64,000 bases of DNA from the NCBI RefSeq assembly GCF_003346715.1, contig NZ_QQPQ01000022.1:32130-96129 (forward strand), read 5' to 3'. This DNA is from Oceanispirochaeta sp. M1 (lineage in GTDB: Bacteria > Spirochaetota > Spirochaetia > DSM-2461). The notes beneath the pieces were generated by a model. The model ran no database searches. It was not told where the DNA came from and saw only the letters and a list, made by a program, of their open reading frames with translations. This document shows, one piece after another, positions 22,225 through 32,050 of the stretch (position 1 is the stretch's first letter; every line of letters starts with the position of its first letter). The position numbers and the translations under genes are program-made.

Positions 22225-22587
22225 ATGGAAGCAAAGAAAGGTTATAAAGCCATAGCTAAGAATTTGCCTATGTCTCCCACTAAGATCAGACCTATTGCTG
22301 ATAATATTAGAAGGAAACCTTATTCTGAAGCGGTTGCGATTCTTGAGAATCTGCCTAACAAAGGCGCTAAACTGCTGATCAAGGTAGTCAAATCTGCTGC
22401 AGCTAATGCATTGAATCAGAACAACATGCTTGATGAAGATTCATTGTATATTGCTGAACTGCTTATTGATGGTGGACCCATTCAGAAAAGAATGTGGCCC
22501 CGTTCAAGAGGTAGAGCTGACAGACTGCTTAAAAGATCTTCACATATTTCTGTGGTAGTAGATGAATTAGGAAGTACGGGGGAATAA
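22225..22587 (+). CDS. rplV: 50S ribosomal protein L22
   Basis: 120 aa from the ATG at 22225; a GTG directly before it (22222) is too close to the AGGT(GAG) box. Shows PMSPTKIRPIADNIRRKPYS and the tunnel beta-hairpin with MWPRSRGRADRLLKRSSHIS. L22 and L4 form the tunnel constriction where macrolides act; no insertion or deletion is obvious. Confidence 0.96.
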   Translation: MEAKKGYKAIAKNLPMSPTKIRPIADNIRRKPYSEAVAILENLPNKGAKLLIKVVKSAAANALNQNNMLDEDSLYIAELLIDGGPIQKRMWPRSRGRADRLLKRSSHISVVVDELGSTGE

Positions 22588-23289
22588 ATGGGACAGAAAG
22601 TAAACCCTTACGGTCTCAGACTGGGTATTAATAAAACTTGGAAGTCAAAATGGTATGTTGACCCCAGAGATTATGCTAATTGTCTGCATGAAGATCTGGC
22701 GCTTCGGAAAGCCCTTATGGACAGCCCTGAAGCACGCGGTGCTGAAATTGGTGATATTGAAATCATCAGACAGCCCCAGCGCATTACTATGATGATTTAC
22801 ACAGCAAGACCTGGTGTGATCATTGGTACAAAGGGTGCCAACATTGAAAAAATCGGTCAGGCTCTCCAGAAGCTGACAGACAAGAAAATTCAGGTAAAAA
22901 TCAAAGAAGTGAAGAAGCCCGAGGCTAACGCACAGATTGTTGCTCTGAACATTGCCCGTCAGTTGAAAGGACGTGTTGCCTTCAGAAGAGTTCTGAAGAT
23001 GACTGCATCCAATTCAATGAAGTCCGGTGTGAAAGGAATCAAAATTAAGATTTCCGGAAGACTTGGTGGAGCTGAAATGGCCAGAACTCAGGAAGTAAAA
23101 GAGGGACGTATTCCTCTTCATACTCTCAGAGCTGATATCGATTACGGATTTGCGGAAGCAAATACAACATTCGGTAAGATCGGAGTTAAAGTCTGGGTTT
23201 TCAAAGGCGAAGTTTACGGACATGAACAGAAAGATGACGCCGGACTTCTGGTTAGCAGAAACCAGAGAGACAAGGCTTCAAGGAGCTAA
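22588..23289 (+). CDS. rpsC: 30S ribosomal protein S3
   Basis: 233 aa. Starts MGQKVNPYGLRLGI; the KH domain has the RPGVIIGTKGANIEKIG loop, and the C-terminal domain has GIKIKISGRLGGAEMARTQ and GKIGVKVWVFKGE. Part of the mRNA entry channel with helicase activity. It abuts rplV directly (no spacer), the GGGGGAATA before the ATG being its Shine-Dalgarno. Confidence 0.98.
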   Translation: MGQKVNPYGLRLGINKTWKSKWYVDPRDYANCLHEDLALRKALMDSPEARGAEIGDIEIIRQPQRITMMIYTARPGVIIGTKGANIEKIGQALQKLTDKKIQVKIKEVKKPEANAQIVALNIARQLKGRVAFRRVLKMTASNSMKSGVKGIKIKISGRLGGAEMARTQEVKEGRIPLHTLRADIDYGFAEANTTFGKIGVKVWVFKGEVYGHEQKDDAGLLVSRNQRDKASRS

Positions 23290-23292
23290 GAG

Positions 23293-23709
23293 ATGCTGAG
23301 TCCTAAGAAAACCAAATATAGAAAACAAATGAGAGGCGGACCTCTTAGAGGGAACGCCACCAGAGGTAATACAATTGCTTTCGGCGAATGCGGATTGGTA
23401 GCTCTGGATAACAAGTGGATTACTGCTAGACAGATTGAAGCTGCTCGTGTTGCCATGACTAGGCACATTAAGAGAGGCGGTAAGGTCTGGATCAGAATCT
23501 TTCCTGATATCCCTTATACCAAAAAGCCTGCTGAAACTCGAATGGGTAAAGGTAAAGGTAACCCCGAAAAATGGGTTGCTGAAGTTAAGCCCGGGACTGT
23601 TATGTTTGAAATCGGTGGTGTTGACAAAGACCTGGCTAAAAGAGCCATGGAACTTGCCGGCAGCAAACTGCCTATTAAAACTAAGTTCGTCTATAAGGAG
23701 GCGAGATAG
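23293..23709 (+). CDS. rplP: 50S ribosomal protein L16
   Basis: 138 aa. Recognised by [35 protein letters not shown] and the conserved [20 protein letters not shown] and [19 protein letters not shown]. Binds near the A-site tRNA elbow. Starts 3 nt after rpsC, which supplies AAGGAGC as the Shine-Dalgarno. Confidence 0.98.
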   Translation: MLSPKKTKYRKQMRGGPLRGNATRGNTIAFGECGLVALDNKWITARQIEAARVAMTRHIKRGGKVWIRIFPDIPYTKKPAETRMGKGKGNPEKWVAEVKPGTVMFEIGGVDKDLAKRAMELAGSKLPIKTKFVYKEAR

Positions 23710-23711
23710 TC

Positions 23712-23912
23712 ATGAAAGAACGTTTCAATGATCTGTCAGTTGAAGAGCTTATCGCCAAACGCGAAGAACTTAGCAACAAGCTACAGAAAATGAGATTTGA
23801 TATGGTTCTGGGACATGTAGAAAATCGGATGGATAAAAGAAATCTGAGAAGAAGCATTGCCCGTTTGAACACAATGGTTAACGAGTTTGATCTCGGAATC
23901 AGGAAGGCGTAG
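23712..23912 (+). CDS. rpmC: 50S ribosomal protein L29
   Basis: 66 aa, two-helix protein of the tunnel exit. [20 protein letters not shown] and the [17 protein letters not shown] block are typical. Two nucleotides after rplP; AAGGAGG stands 12 nt upstream of the ATG. Confidence 0.95.
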   Translation: MKERFNDLSVEELIAKREELSNKLQKMRFDMVLGHVENRMDKRNLRRSIARLNTMVNEFDLGIRKA

Positions 23913-23914
23913 TG

Positions 23915-24178
23915 ATGGAAAAAGCCCAGAAGACTAATAAAAAAGTTTTAACCGGCGTAGTTGTCAGTGACAAGATGGAAAAGACAGTTGTTGTACAGAT
24001 TACAACTAAAAAACTGCATCCTCTGTACAAAAAGTACATTACTAGTTCGGTTAAATACAAAGCACATGATGAAAAAAATGATGCTAATATCGGTGATACA
24101 GTCAACATTGTAGAATGTAGACCTATCAGTAAAGATAAGTGCTGGTCTCTTCAGGAAATCCTTGAGAGAGCCAAATAA
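23915..24178 (+). CDS. rpsQ: 30S ribosomal protein S17
   Basis: 87 aa from ATG 23915; the GTG at 23912 overlaps the rpmC stop and would add one residue. [20 protein letters not shown] and the [20 protein letters not shown] block are the S17 OB-fold. AGGAAGG upstream is the Shine-Dalgarno. Confidence 0.96.
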   Translation: MEKAQKTNKKVLTGVVVSDKMEKTVVVQITTKKLHPLYKKYITSSVKYKAHDEKNDANIGDTVNIVECRPISKDKCWSLQEILERAK

Positions 24179-24193
24179 CACCGGAGGATATAA

Positions 24194-24562
24194 ATGATTC
24201 AGGATAATACATATTTGAATGTAGCTGATAACTCTGGTGCTAAAAAGGTACAGTGTATCAAGGTTCTCGGCGGAAGTCATAGAAGATATGCCAGTGTTGG
24301 CGATATTATTGTCGTGGCTGTTAAAGACGCAATTCCCCATGCCCCCATTAAAAAGGGTGAGGTGAAGAAGGCTGTTATTGTAAGAACGCACAAAGAATAC
24401 AGACGTCCCGACGGAACATATATCCGTTTTGATGACAATGCCTGTGTGATTGTAGATGCAAACCTTGCACCAGTTGGTAAGCGTATTTTTGGCCCCGTAG
24501 CAAGAGAACTTAGAGATGCCGATTTTATGAAAATTGTATCTTTAGCACCCGAAGTTCTTTAG
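24194..24562 (+). CDS. rplN: 50S ribosomal protein L14
   Basis: 122 aa. [40 protein letters not shown] and the C-terminal [23 protein letters not shown] (spread over its end) identify L14, which forms an intersubunit bridge. CCGGAGG is a strong Shine-Dalgarno 6-7 nt upstream. Confidence 0.98.
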   Translation: MIQDNTYLNVADNSGAKKVQCIKVLGGSHRRYASVGDIIVVAVKDAIPHAPIKKGEVKKAVIVRTHKEYRRPDGTYIRFDDNACVIVDANLAPVGKRIFGPVARELRDADFMKIVSLAPEVL

Positions 24563-24574
24563 GAGTGTAAGAAG

Positions 24575-24892
24575 ATGGCTGAAGTGAAATATAAGATTAA
24601 AAAGGGTGATCAGGTACAGATTATTGCTGGCAAAGACAGTGGTAAATCAGGCCGAGTCCTTAAAATCCAGAGAGATACCGGCCGGGCTATTATTGAAGGT
24701 TTGAATATGGTCAAAAAGGCCCAGAAACCTAAAGCTCAGGGCGAGAAGGGCAGCATCATTGAACTTGAAGCTGCTATCGATCTCTCTAATGTACAGCTTC
24801 TCTGCAAGAAATGCGGACCCACCAGGGTTGGTATCAAGGTAGACGGAGATAGTAAAGTAAGAGTTTGCAAGAAATGTGGAGAAGCTTTATAA
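24575..24892 (+). CDS. rplX: 50S ribosomal protein L24
   Basis: 105 aa. KOW motif [20 protein letters not shown] near the N-terminus; the C-terminal part has two CxxC pairs ([10 protein letters not shown] and [10 protein letters not shown]), a possible zinc ribbon seen in some L24 proteins. Assembly initiator at the tunnel exit. Its TAA overlaps the next ATG by one base. Confidence 0.97.
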   Translation: MAEVKYKIKKGDQVQIIAGKDSGKSGRVLKIQRDTGRAIIEGLNMVKKAQKPKAQGEKGSIIELEAAIDLSNVQLLCKKCGPTRVGIKVDGDSKVRVCKKCGEAL

Positions 24893-25440
24893 TGGCGAAT
24901 ACACCAAGATTAAAAACTGTTTATACAGAAAAGATCGCTCAGGAACTTTTTTCTGAGTTTGGCTATAAGTCAAAAATGCAGATTCCCAAGATTGAAAAGG
25001 TTGTTGTAAGCATGGGAGTTGGTGAGGCAATCGCTAACAAAAAGCTTCTTGAATCTGCTGTGGAAGAATTGACTCTGATCACTGGTCAGAAAGTCATGAA
25101 AACTAAAGCAAGAAAATCTATTGCGAACTTCAAGGTTCGTGAAGGACAGGAGATTGGTGCAAAAGTTACTCTGAGAGGAGTAAAAATGTACGAATTCCTG
25201 GATCGTCTGATCAATATTTCCCTCCCCCGTGTAAAGGACTTTAGAGGTGTAAATCCTAAAGCTTTCGACGGAAGAGGAAATTATTCTCTGGGAATTACAG
25301 AGCAGATTATTTTTCCGGAAATTGACTACGATAAGATTGAGCAGATCAACGGTCTAAACGTAGCCATTGTAACAACGGCTGGTACCGATGACGAAGCAAG
25401 ATCTCTTCTTGCCAAGTTCGGCATGCCTTTCAGGAAATAG
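24892..25440 (+). CDS. rplE: 50S ribosomal protein L5
   Basis: 182 aa from ATG 24892, which overlaps the rplX stop (TAATG), indicating translational coupling with AGAAGC upstream. An earlier in-frame ATG at 24865 lies inside rplX and is not favoured. Conserved blocks: [33 protein letters not shown] and [20 protein letters not shown]. Binds 5S rRNA and touches P-site tRNA. Confidence 0.97.
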   Translation: MANTPRLKTVYTEKIAQELFSEFGYKSKMQIPKIEKVVVSMGVGEAIANKKLLESAVEELTLITGQKVMKTKARKSIANFKVREGQEIGAKVTLRGVKMYEFLDRLINISLPRVKDFRGVNPKAFDGRGNYSLGITEQIIFPEIDYDKIEQINGLNVAIVTTAGTDDEARSLLAKFGMPFRK

Positions 25441-25450
25441 GAGTTTATAG

Positions 25451-25636
25451 ATGGCAAAGAAATCTATGATCGTTAAATGTAATAGAAAACAGAAGTACAG
25501 TACCCGCGAGTATAACAGATGCAGAATCTGTGGAAGACCTCGTGGTTACATGAGAAAATTTGAAATGTGCAGAATCTGTTTTCGTAAGCTTGCTAACGAA
25601 GGTTTGATTCCCGGCGTTACAAAATCTAGCTGGTAG
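25451..25636 (+). CDS. rpsN: 30S ribosomal protein S14, type Z
   Basis: 61 aa, the short zinc-binding form. [19 protein letters not shown] is followed by [10 protein letters not shown] and CRICF, the two CxxC pairs that hold zinc. No frameshift or degeneration. Ten nucleotides after rplE, with TAGGAG upstream. Confidence 0.98.
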   Translation: MAKKSMIVKCNRKQKYSTREYNRCRICGRPRGYMRKFEMCRICFRKLANEGLIPGVTKSSW

Positions 25637-25646
25637 GAGAGTATAA

Positions 25647-26045
25647 ATGAGTTGTTCAGATCCTGTAGCGGATATGCTCACAAAAATTAGAAATGCCAGC
25701 AGGGCTAAATTTGAGAAGGTAGATATTGTACCTTCCAAGCTAAAGCTGGAAATTATTAAAATTCTTAAGAATGAAGGATTCGTCAAGAATTTCAAGAAAG
25801 TAACATTGGATGATGAAAGTATTATCCGTGTTTTCTTGAAATATGACGATTCAGAAAATCCGATTATTCACGGAATCCAGTCTGTTTCTACCCCTGGTAG
25901 ACGAGTTTATACAGGCTACAAGGATATGCCCCGTGTATTAAACGGATTCGGTACATTGATCGTTTCCACTTCAACTGGTGTGACAACTGGCAAAAAAGCC
26001 ACTGTCGGGAAAGTTGGTGGTGAGATCATTTGTAAGGTCTGGTAA
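25647..26045 (+). CDS. rpsH: 30S ribosomal protein S8
   Basis: 132 aa. [21 protein letters not shown] at the start (spread over 21 positions) and the C-terminal [17 protein letters not shown] and [10 protein letters not shown]. Central-domain 16S binder; in E. coli S8 represses the spc operon. GGAGAG lies upstream of the ATG. Confidence 0.98.
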   Translation: MSCSDPVADMLTKIRNASRAKFEKVDIVPSKLKLEIIKILKNEGFVKNFKKVTLDDESIIRVFLKYDDSENPIIHGIQSVSTPGRRVYTGYKDMPRVLNGFGTLIVSTSTGVTTGKKATVGKVGGEIICKVW

Positions 26046-26057
26046 GGGGGAGAATTA

Positions 26058-26594
26058 ATGTCTCGTATCGGTTTAAAACCATTAACAGTGCCTAAAAGTG
26101 TAACTGTTTCTGTTAAAGACAATATTTTGACCGTTAAAGGTGCTAAGGGTGAGTTAACCCAGCACTTTGAGCCTGAAGTCAGCTTTGAAATCAAAGATGA
26201 TGTGGCAACTGTCAGTAGAAAAGATGATTCTAAAAGAGCCAAGTCCATGCATGGACTGTACAGAAAACTTCTGGAAAACATGGTGACTGGTGTAACAACC
26301 GGTTTTTCCAAGGCTCTTATTATCAATGGTGTTGGATACAGGGCTGAACTCAAGGGCAAAAGCCTTTTGATGAACCTGGGATTTTCAACTCAGATTGAAT
26401 ATGTGCTGCCTGAAGGTATCACTGCAGCCGTTGAGGGCAACAAGGTGACTGTTTCAGGTATATCCAAAGAAGTAGTCGGTCTTGCTGCCAGTGAAATCCG
26501 TGGACTTAGACCTCCCGAACCTTACAAGGGTAAGGGGATTAAATACGAAACAGAACATGTCAGACGTAAAGTCGGTAAGTCTGGTGTTAAATAG
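26058..26594 (+). CDS. rplF: 50S ribosomal protein L6
   Basis: 178 aa. MSRIGLKPLTVPKSVTVSV, INGVGYRAELKGKSLLMNLG and the C-terminal RPPEPYKGKGIKYETEHV followed by RRKVGKSGVK are diagnostic. Located near the sarcin-ricin loop. AGGGGGAG is the Shine-Dalgarno. Confidence 0.98.
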   Translation: MSRIGLKPLTVPKSVTVSVKDNILTVKGAKGELTQHFEPEVSFEIKDDVATVSRKDDSKRAKSMHGLYRKLLENMVTGVTTGFSKALIINGVGYRAELKGKSLLMNLGFSTQIEYVLPEGITAAVEGNKVTVSGISKEVVGLAASEIRGLRPPEPYKGKGIKYETEHVRRKVGKSGVK

Positions 26595-26604
26595 GTTGTA
26601 AATT

Positions 26605-26964
26605 ATGGATAGAATTAAACAGAAGCAGTCCAAAAGACTGCAGAGAAAAAAACATGTCCGGAAGAAAATTTCCGGAACTGCTGAAAGACCCAGACTGACT
26701 GTTTTTAAGAGTAATAAAAATATCAGCCTCCAGGTAATTGATGATATTAAGGGTCACACCCTTCTTAGCGTATCTACTCTGGAAAAAGATTATACTGCTG
26801 TTAAAATCAACCTCGAAGGCGGATCTCAGTTGGGTAAAGTCATCGGCGAAAGAATGAAAGCTGCCGGTATCACTACTATTGTATTTGACCGTAATGGTTA
26901 TATGTACCATGGTATTGTTAAAGCAATTGCAGAAGCAGCTAGAGCCGAAGGCATTCAGTTTTAA
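26605..26964 (+). CDS. rplR: 50S ribosomal protein L18
   Basis: 119 aa. Basic N-terminus (KQSKRLQRKKHVRKKISGT), GTAERPRLTVFKSNKNISLQ and the C-terminal VFDRNGYMYHGIVKAIAEAA and RAEGIQF identify L18, a 5S rRNA binder. Short 10-nt gap after rplF; the Shine-Dalgarno is weak (TAGGTTG), so coupling is likely. Confidence 0.97.
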   Translation: MDRIKQKQSKRLQRKKHVRKKISGTAERPRLTVFKSNKNISLQVIDDIKGHTLLSVSTLEKDYTAVKINLEGGSQLGKVIGERMKAAGITTIVFDRNGYMYHGIVKAIAEAARAEGIQF

Positions 26965-26975
26965 GAGGGTAAACA

Positions 26976-27482
26976 ATGGCGTATGATAAAAGACAAAAAG
27001 AAGAAAAAGAATTTACCGAAAAACTCATCAGACTGAATCGTGTTTCTAAAGCCGTAAAAGGTGGACGAAAAATGTCATTCTCAGCTCTGATGGTAGTCGG
27101 AGACGGCAAAGGCCGTGTCGGTTACGGATTCGGTAAAGCAAATGATGTTGCGGAAGCTATCAGAAAGAGTGTTGAAAAAGCTAAGGGTAATCTTAGAACT
27201 ATTCCTCTCAAGAAAGTAACAATTCCCCATGAAATCCTGGGTGAATTTAAAAGTGCTTCCGTTCTGCTGAAACCTGCTGCACCCGGTACCGGTATTATTG
27301 CTGGTGGACCTGTTCGTGCAATTATGGAAGCAGCTGGTATTCATGATATTCTTGCCAAGTCTCTTGGCTCAAAGAATACAATGAATATTGTTAAGAGCGT
27401 TTTCAACGGACTGGATAATCTTTTCGATGCCAAATCTGTTGCAGCCGGTCGCGGAAAAAAAATAAACGAACTGTGGGGTTGA
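26976..27482 (+). CDS. rpsE: 30S ribosomal protein S5
   Basis: 168 aa. [59 protein letters not shown] and [19 protein letters not shown] are typical. Acts in translational fidelity and the mRNA entry site; no spectinomycin-type change is obvious in the VKGGRK loop. Confidence 0.98.
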   Translation: MAYDKRQKEEKEFTEKLIRLNRVSKAVKGGRKMSFSALMVVGDGKGRVGYGFGKANDVAEAIRKSVEKAKGNLRTIPLKKVTIPHEILGEFKSASVLLKPAAPGTGIIAGGPVRAIMEAAGIHDILAKSLGSKNTMNIVKSVFNGLDNLFDAKSVAAGRGKKINELWG

Positions 27483-27483
27483 T

Positions 27484-27672
27484 ATGGCGAAGACAAAAAG
27501 CATTCGCGTAAAACTTATACGCAGCACAATAGGCCGTAAACCTGAACAGAGGAAAACCGTCAAGGCTCTTGGTCTTGGTAAGCTCAACTCTGTAGTTGAA
27601 AAAGAAGCTACACCTTCTATTCTGGGAATGGTTAAGTCTATTTCCCACCTTGTTCAAGTTGAGGAGATCTAA
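27484..27672 (+). CDS. rpmD: 50S ribosomal protein L30
   Basis: 62 aa. [20 protein letters not shown] and [15 protein letters not shown] are the L30 core. One nucleotide after rpsE (TGATATG), so translation is coupled. Similar in length to other bacterial L30 proteins. Confidence 0.96.
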   Translation: MAKTKSIRVKLIRSTIGRKPEQRKTVKALGLGKLNSVVEKEATPSILGMVKSISHLVQVEEI

Positions 27673-27673
27673 G

Positions 27674-28135
27674 ATGAGTAGCATTTTTGAACTCAAAGCC
27701 CCAAAGGGTGCCAATAAGAATAAAAAAGTCCTCGGTAGAGGACATGGTGCCGGTACCGGTAAAACTTCCGGTAGAGGTCACAAAGGTCAAAGATCCAGAT
27801 CAGGTGGTAATGTTCGTCCCGGTTTTGAGGGTGGACAGATGCCGCTGTACAGAAGAGTTGCAGCCAGAGGATTCTCAAACTATATGTTTAAGAAATCCTA
27901 TGTTCCTGTGAACCTTTTCCTTCTGGAAAAAAACTACAGTGACGGAGAAGTTGTTTCTCTTGAAACTTTGTTGAAAAAAGGCCTGATTAAAAAGTCTGAG
28001 AAGAATATTAAGATTCTCGGAAACGGTGAACTGAGCAAAAAACTCGAAGTTCAGATTGAAAAGGTTTCTGCCGGTGCTGTTGAGAAAATCGAGAAAGCCG
28101 GTGGCAAAATAGTTAATAAGTCAGATCAGGAATAG
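27674..28135 (+). CDS. rplO: 50S ribosomal protein L15
   Basis: 153 aa from ATG 27674, one nucleotide after the rpmD stop, with GAGGAGAT upstream. The Gly/Arg-rich N-terminal tail KVLGRGHGAGTGKTSGRGHK and RSRSGGNVRPGFEGGQMPLY are diagnostic. Late assembly protein of the 50S subunit. Confidence 0.97.
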   Translation: MSSIFELKAPKGANKNKKVLGRGHGAGTGKTSGRGHKGQRSRSGGNVRPGFEGGQMPLYRRVAARGFSNYMFKKSYVPVNLFLLEKNYSDGEVVSLETLLKKGLIKKSEKNIKILGNGELSKKLEVQIEKVSAGAVEKIEKAGGKIVNKSDQE

Positions 28136-28145
28136 TTGGTAATAT

Positions 28146-29477
28146 ATGGCTGGTAATCCACTCTACGACATGTTTAAAGTAAAGGAACTTAGATATAAGA
28201 TTTTCTTTACTCTGGGAATGCTGATAGTATTCAGACTAGGCGCAATCCTGCCCATTCCGGGTATTGATGCTTCTGCTCTCAGACTTTATTTTCTGAATCA
28301 GGCTTCAAGCGGTTCGGCAATGGGAATTACAGAATATCTGGATTTTTTTGCCGGGGGAGCGTTTAAAAACTTCTCTATTTTCATGCTTGGAATTATGCCT
28401 TATATCTCCATGTCCATCATCATGCAGCTTTTGCTGCTTGTTTTTCCCCGCTTGAAAAAGATTTCCGAGGAAGATGGCGGGAAAAAGAAGGTTCAGAAAC
28501 TTATCCGTTACGGAACTGTAGCTGTCTGTATTATTCAGTCATATGCAGTAACCGTTTATGCAAGTAGAATACCTGATGCAATCATTCCCTCCATGGTCGG
28601 TTGGAAATATACCTTTGTTGCGATGTTAACTGTAACAACCGGTACTATGTTCCTCATGTGGATTGGTGAGCAGATTAACGCCAAAGGTATTGGTAATGGT
28701 ATCTCATTGCTGATCTTTGCTGGTATTGTAGCTAGAATGCCTGGTGCATTCAGTATTTTGGGAAAAGAGATCCGCAGTGGAAATCTTAACCCTGTATTTG
28801 TAATTTTTGCTTTGCTCATGTTCGTCGGTATCATTATGCTGGTGATCTACGAACAACAGGGGCAGAGAAAAATCCCTGTGAATTATGCAAAGAGGATTGT
28901 TGGTCGAAGGATCTATGGTGCACAGAACACCTACATCCCAATTAAGATCAACCCCAGTGGAGTAATCCCTGTAATCTTTGCTTCTTCTATTCTGACATTC
29001 CCCCTTCAGATAGCAGGGACCCTTGGAAGCAGTAGTAAAGCATGGTCGGCAGTCGCCACTTGGTTAAGACCCAATGGCGGACCCTATCTTGTTATGTATA
29101 CACTGTTAATTGTCTTTTTTGCCTACTTTTATACACAGGTTTCTATGAATCCTATTGAAATTGCTCGGCAAATAAGGGAAAATGGCGGTTCAATCCCGGG
29201 GATCCGGTCGGAGAACATGGAAGAGTATCTTACTAAGATCCTTAACCGTATTGTTTTACCCGGTTCAATGTTCCTGGCTTTGATAGCTTTAATTCCTTCT
29301 ATTATTATTAACCTGTTTGGATTCCCGCAGCAGGTTGCCTACTTAATGGGAGGTACTTCGTTATTGATTATGGTCGGAGTCGACTTGGACACAATGAGCC
29401 AGATTGAAGGTCATCTTAAGATGCACCACCATGATGGACTTGTGAAACGAGGGAAATTGAAAACTAGGAACCTATAA
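28146..29477 (+). CDS. secY: Protein translocase subunit SecY
   Basis: 443 aa, about ten membrane helices. Family marks: FRLGAILPIPGID, plug region after it, PYISMSIIMQLL, the cytosolic loop GQRKIPVNYAKRIVGRRIYG and INPSGVIPVIFASSIL; the C-terminal cytosolic segment ends HHHDGLVKRGKLKTRNL. It forms the export channel with SecE (5586). The gene sits after rplO as usual, but adk, map and infA, which often follow, are absent. Confidence 0.97.
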   Translation: MAGNPLYDMFKVKELRYKIFFTLGMLIVFRLGAILPIPGIDASALRLYFLNQASSGSAMGITEYLDFFAGGAFKNFSIFMLGIMPYISMSIIMQLLLLVFPRLKKISEEDGGKKKVQKLIRYGTVAVCIIQSYAVTVYASRIPDAIIPSMVGWKYTFVAMLTVTTGTMFLMWIGEQINAKGIGNGISLLIFAGIVARMPGAFSILGKEIRSGNLNPVFVIFALLMFVGIIMLVIYEQQGQRKIPVNYAKRIVGRRIYGAQNTYIPIKINPSGVIPVIFASSILTFPLQIAGTLGSSSKAWSAVATWLRPNGGPYLVMYTLLIVFFAYFYTQVSMNPIEIARQIRENGGSIPGIRSENMEEYLTKILNRIVLPGSMFLALIALIPSIIINLFGFPQQVAYLMGGTSLLIMVGVDLDTMSQIEGHLKMHHHDGLVKRGKLKTRNL

Positions 29478-29487
29478 GAGGTAAATT

Positions 29488-29601
29488 ATGAAGGTTAGAG
29501 CAAGTGTTAAACCTATGTGTGATAAATGTAAGGTAATCAGGAGACGTGGTGTCCTGAGAATCATATGTGAAAATCCTAAACACAAACAGAGACAGAAGTA
29601 G
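29488..29601 (+). CDS. rpmJ: 50S ribosomal protein L36 (zinc-binding form)
   Basis: 37 aa: [20 protein letters not shown] then [17 protein letters not shown]. Cys11, Cys14, Cys27 and His32 form the complete C-C-C-H zinc site. AGAGGT is 8 nt before the ATG. It is the smallest ribosomal protein here and links secY to rpsM. Confidence 0.97.
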   Translation: MKVRASVKPMCDKCKVIRRRGVLRIICENPKHKQRQK

Positions 29602-29612
29602 GAGGTCCATAA

Positions 29613-29978
29613 GTGGCTCGTATTGCAGGTATTGATCTGCCCAACAAGCATACAGATATTGCATTGACATATATCTTCGGTATAGGTAGAACCTCTGCTA
29701 AAGTAATCTGTGCTAAGACAGGTGTAGATCCAGAAAAAAGAATTAATGAACTTTCCGGTGAAGAAGTTAATGAACTTCGTAAACTCATCGAGAGTGAATA
29801 TAAGGTTGAAGGTCGTCTGAGATCTGAGGTTGCCTTGAATATCAAGCGCCTGATGGATATCGGATGTTACCGGGGTCTTCGTCATAGAAGAAGTCTGCCC
29901 GTTAACGGTCAGAGAACCAAGACAAACGCCCGTACCCGTAAGGGTAAGGTCAAAACCGTTGCTAAGAAAAAGAAATAG
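29613..29978 (+). CDS. rpsM: 30S ribosomal protein S13
   Basis: 121 aa. GTG start at 29613 with TAGGAGGT upstream. [40 protein letters not shown] and the basic tail [17 protein letters not shown] are the S13 marks. Contacts P-site tRNA and the intersubunit bridge. Confidence 0.97.
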   Translation: MARIAGIDLPNKHTDIALTYIFGIGRTSAKVICAKTGVDPEKRINELSGEEVNELRKLIESEYKVEGRLRSEVALNIKRLMDIGCYRGLRHRRSLPVNGQRTKTNARTRKGKVKTVAKKKK

Positions 29979-29998
29979 AACGGTTGGAGGTTTAAAAA

Positions 29999-30379
29999 TT
30001 GGCTAAGACAAAGAAAAGAAAAGAAAAGAAAAGTATTTATGAAGGTAATGTTTATATTCAGGCAACCTTCAATAATACTATCGTTACAATTACTGATCTG
30101 AAGGGAAACGCAGTTTCCTGGAGTAGTGCTGGTTCTCTTGGGTTCAAGGGTGCTAAGAAGTCTACTCCTTATGCAGCTCAGACCACCGCTGAAACAGCAG
30201 CCAACAGAGCCCTTGATTTTGGGCTTAAGGAAGTTAACGTATTCGTTAAAGGTCCTGGTGTTGGTAGGGAATCTGCAATCAGGTCCCTTGGTGGACTGGG
30301 TCTTCGGGTAAAATCCATCAGGGATATTACTCCTATCCCCCATAATGGATGCCGTCCCAAAAAGAGCAGAAGAGTATAA
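29999..30379 (+). CDS. rpsK: 30S ribosomal protein S11
   Basis: 126 aa. The start is TTG at 29999 (TTGGCTAAGACAAAG) after TTGGAGG; no ATG lies in a suitable place. [40 protein letters not shown] and the C-terminal [15 protein letters not shown] are diagnostic. Platform protein near the E site. rpsD, which often follows, is absent. Confidence 0.97.
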   Translation: MAKTKKRKEKKSIYEGNVYIQATFNNTIVTITDLKGNAVSWSSAGSLGFKGAKKSTPYAAQTTAETAANRALDFGLKEVNVFVKGPGVGRESAIRSLGGLGLRVKSIRDITPIPHNGCRPKKSRRV

Positions 30380-30453
30380 TACTTGAAGCAGGTTGAACAT
30401 TACCGGTTTGATTTATCAGACCGGTTGTTCGCTTATTGTAGTAAGGAGCAGAA

Positions 30454-31494
30454 ATGGCACGTAAAAACCTATTGAAGGGATTTAAACGACCAAAAGGAAT
30501 CACCTTTGAACATGGTGAGCAGGAGTCCGGTTACGGTAAATTCATGGCTTATCCCTTTGAAAGAGGATATGGAGCAACAATCGGTAATTCATTACGTCGG
30601 ATTTTGCTTTCCTCTATTCAGGGATACGCTATTACCGCCGTAAGAGTCACCAGTTACAACAAGGACGGAAACGCCCATGTTATAACCAGTGAGTTTGAGT
30701 CCATTCCCGAAGTCGTAGAAGATACACCCGAACTGATCAGTAATTTAAAATCTCTGCAATTAAACCTTCCTGAAGATATTGAAGAGAAAACAATTCTTAT
30801 CGAATGGAAAGGTGTTGGTGAAATGACAGGTGCCGATCTTGAGAAAGATGGTGTTACTGTCACTAACAAAGACCTTAAGATTTGTACAATGATGGAAGAC
30901 GCTGATCTCGAATTCGAGATCCAGATTGACCTTGGAAGGGGTTATGTTCCTTCTGAGTTGAATGAGAAATACATTGATGTTGTGGGAACTATTCCTGTTG
31001 ACTCAATCTTTTCTCCTATCAAAAAAGTACGTTACGAGGTAGAGAATACACGTGTTGGTCAGAGATCGGATTATGATAAATTAATCCTTGAAATCTGGAC
31101 AGACGGTACTATCTCTCCTGAAGACGCTCTTGCTGAGTCAGCTAAGATTGCAAAAGATCATTTCACAATTTTCATTAATTTTGATGAAGATGATGTGGTT
31201 GGTGATGATGAAGTAGACGAAGAAGAAGAAAGAGTTAAGGCTCTTCTGGATACTCCAGTTGAAGAGCTGGAATTGTCAGTTCGTTCAAGTAATTGTCTTA
31301 AGAACGCTAACATCAAAACAATTGGTGATCTGACCAGAAGAACAGAAGAAGATATTGCAAAAACCAGAAACTTCGGTAAAAAATCCCTGATGGAAATCAA
31401 GGAAAAACTGAAGGAATGGAATCTTTCTCTGGGCATGGTTGATTACAGTGTTTTGAAAAAAACAATTAAACTTGAGAATAATAAGGAAGATTAG
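30454..31494 (+). CDS. rpoA: DNA-directed RNA polymerase subunit alpha
   Basis: 346 aa. N-terminal dimerisation domain with [21 protein letters not shown]-terminal domain with [20 protein letters not shown] (the Arg and Asn that contact UP-element DNA are kept) and [16 protein letters not shown]. The linker around residues 240-260 is unusually acidic ([16 protein letters not shown]). TAAGGAGC precedes the ATG. An intact DNA-contact surface fits the A-tract promoter at 63640-63702. Confidence 0.98.
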   Translation: MARKNLLKGFKRPKGITFEHGEQESGYGKFMAYPFERGYGATIGNSLRRILLSSIQGYAITAVRVTSYNKDGNAHVITSEFESIPEVVEDTPELISNLKSLQLNLPEDIEEKTILIEWKGVGEMTGADLEKDGVTVTNKDLKICTMMEDADLEFEIQIDLGRGYVPSELNEKYIDVVGTIPVDSIFSPIKKVRYEVENTRVGQRSDYDKLILEIWTDGTISPEDALAESAKIAKDHFTIFINFDEDDVVGDDEVDEEEERVKALLDTPVEELELSVRSSNCLKNANIKTIGDLTRRTEEDIAKTRNFGKKSLMEIKEKLKEWNLSLGMVDYSVLKKTIKLENNKED

Positions 31495-31496
31495 TC

Positions 31497-31904
31497 ATGC
31501 ATAACAGAGTTGGTTTTAATAGGCTCGGCCGTAAAGCCAGTCATAGAAAAGCACTTCGCAGAAACATGGTCACTTCTCTTTTTAAACATGAGAGAATTCA
31601 GACCACTAAAACGAAAGCACTTGAAATCAGAAAAACTGCTGAGAAGATGATTACCAGAGCCAAAGAAGACTCTGTACACAATCGTCGTATCGTAGCAAAG
31701 AATATCAAAGATAAGGATATTCTTAACAAACTGTTCACCGAAATAGCACCCCGCTTTACTGAAAGACCCGGTGGATATACAAGAATTCTGAAGATGGGAT
31801 TCCGAAAGGGTGACGCTGCAGAAATGGTTCTACTGGAACTTGTTGAGAAAGCAGACGCTCCTGTTGAGAAAAAAGAAAAGAAAGAAGCTAAAAAAGAATC
31901 TTAG
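31497..31904 (+). CDS. rplQ: 50S ribosomal protein L17
   Basis: 135 aa. [39 protein letters not shown] and [20 protein letters not shown] identify L17; the last ~20 residues are a Lys/Glu tail. Two nucleotides after rpoA. Last gene of the ribosomal block. Confidence 0.98.
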   Translation: MHNRVGFNRLGRKASHRKALRRNMVTSLFKHERIQTTKTKALEIRKTAEKMITRAKEDSVHNRRIVAKNIKDKDILNKLFTEIAPRFTERPGGYTRILKMGFRKGDAAEMVLLELVEKADAPVEKKEKKEAKKES

Positions 31905-31948
31905 GATTCAATGATTCTGCATTCAGGATTCTTTTATGAACGATTTAA

Positions 31949-31977
31949 TTGAATCATCCTAATGTAAAGTTTAATAA
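31949..31977 (+). promoter_or_regulatory. Possible weak promoter upstream of the rplQ-end terminator
   Basis: TTGAAT (31949-31954), 17-nt spacer, TAATAA (31972-31977). If used, transcripts would run into the terminator at 31991-32036 before reaching the gene at 32051, an attenuator-like layout. Confidence 0.3.
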
Positions 31978-31990
31978 GTTTCGATATTAA

Positions 31991-32036
31991 TAAGGAAGGT
32001 TTGTCTCGTCGTGAGATAATCTTCCTTATTTTTTTT
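31991..32036 (+). terminator. Strong intrinsic terminator of the ribosomal block
   Basis: TAAGGAAG (31991-31998) pairs with CTTCCTTA (32021-32028), with an inner TCTC/GAGA stem, then eight T residues. It lies 86 nt after rplQ. Confidence 0.9.
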
Positions 32037-32050
32037 GGTAAAAAAACTGA

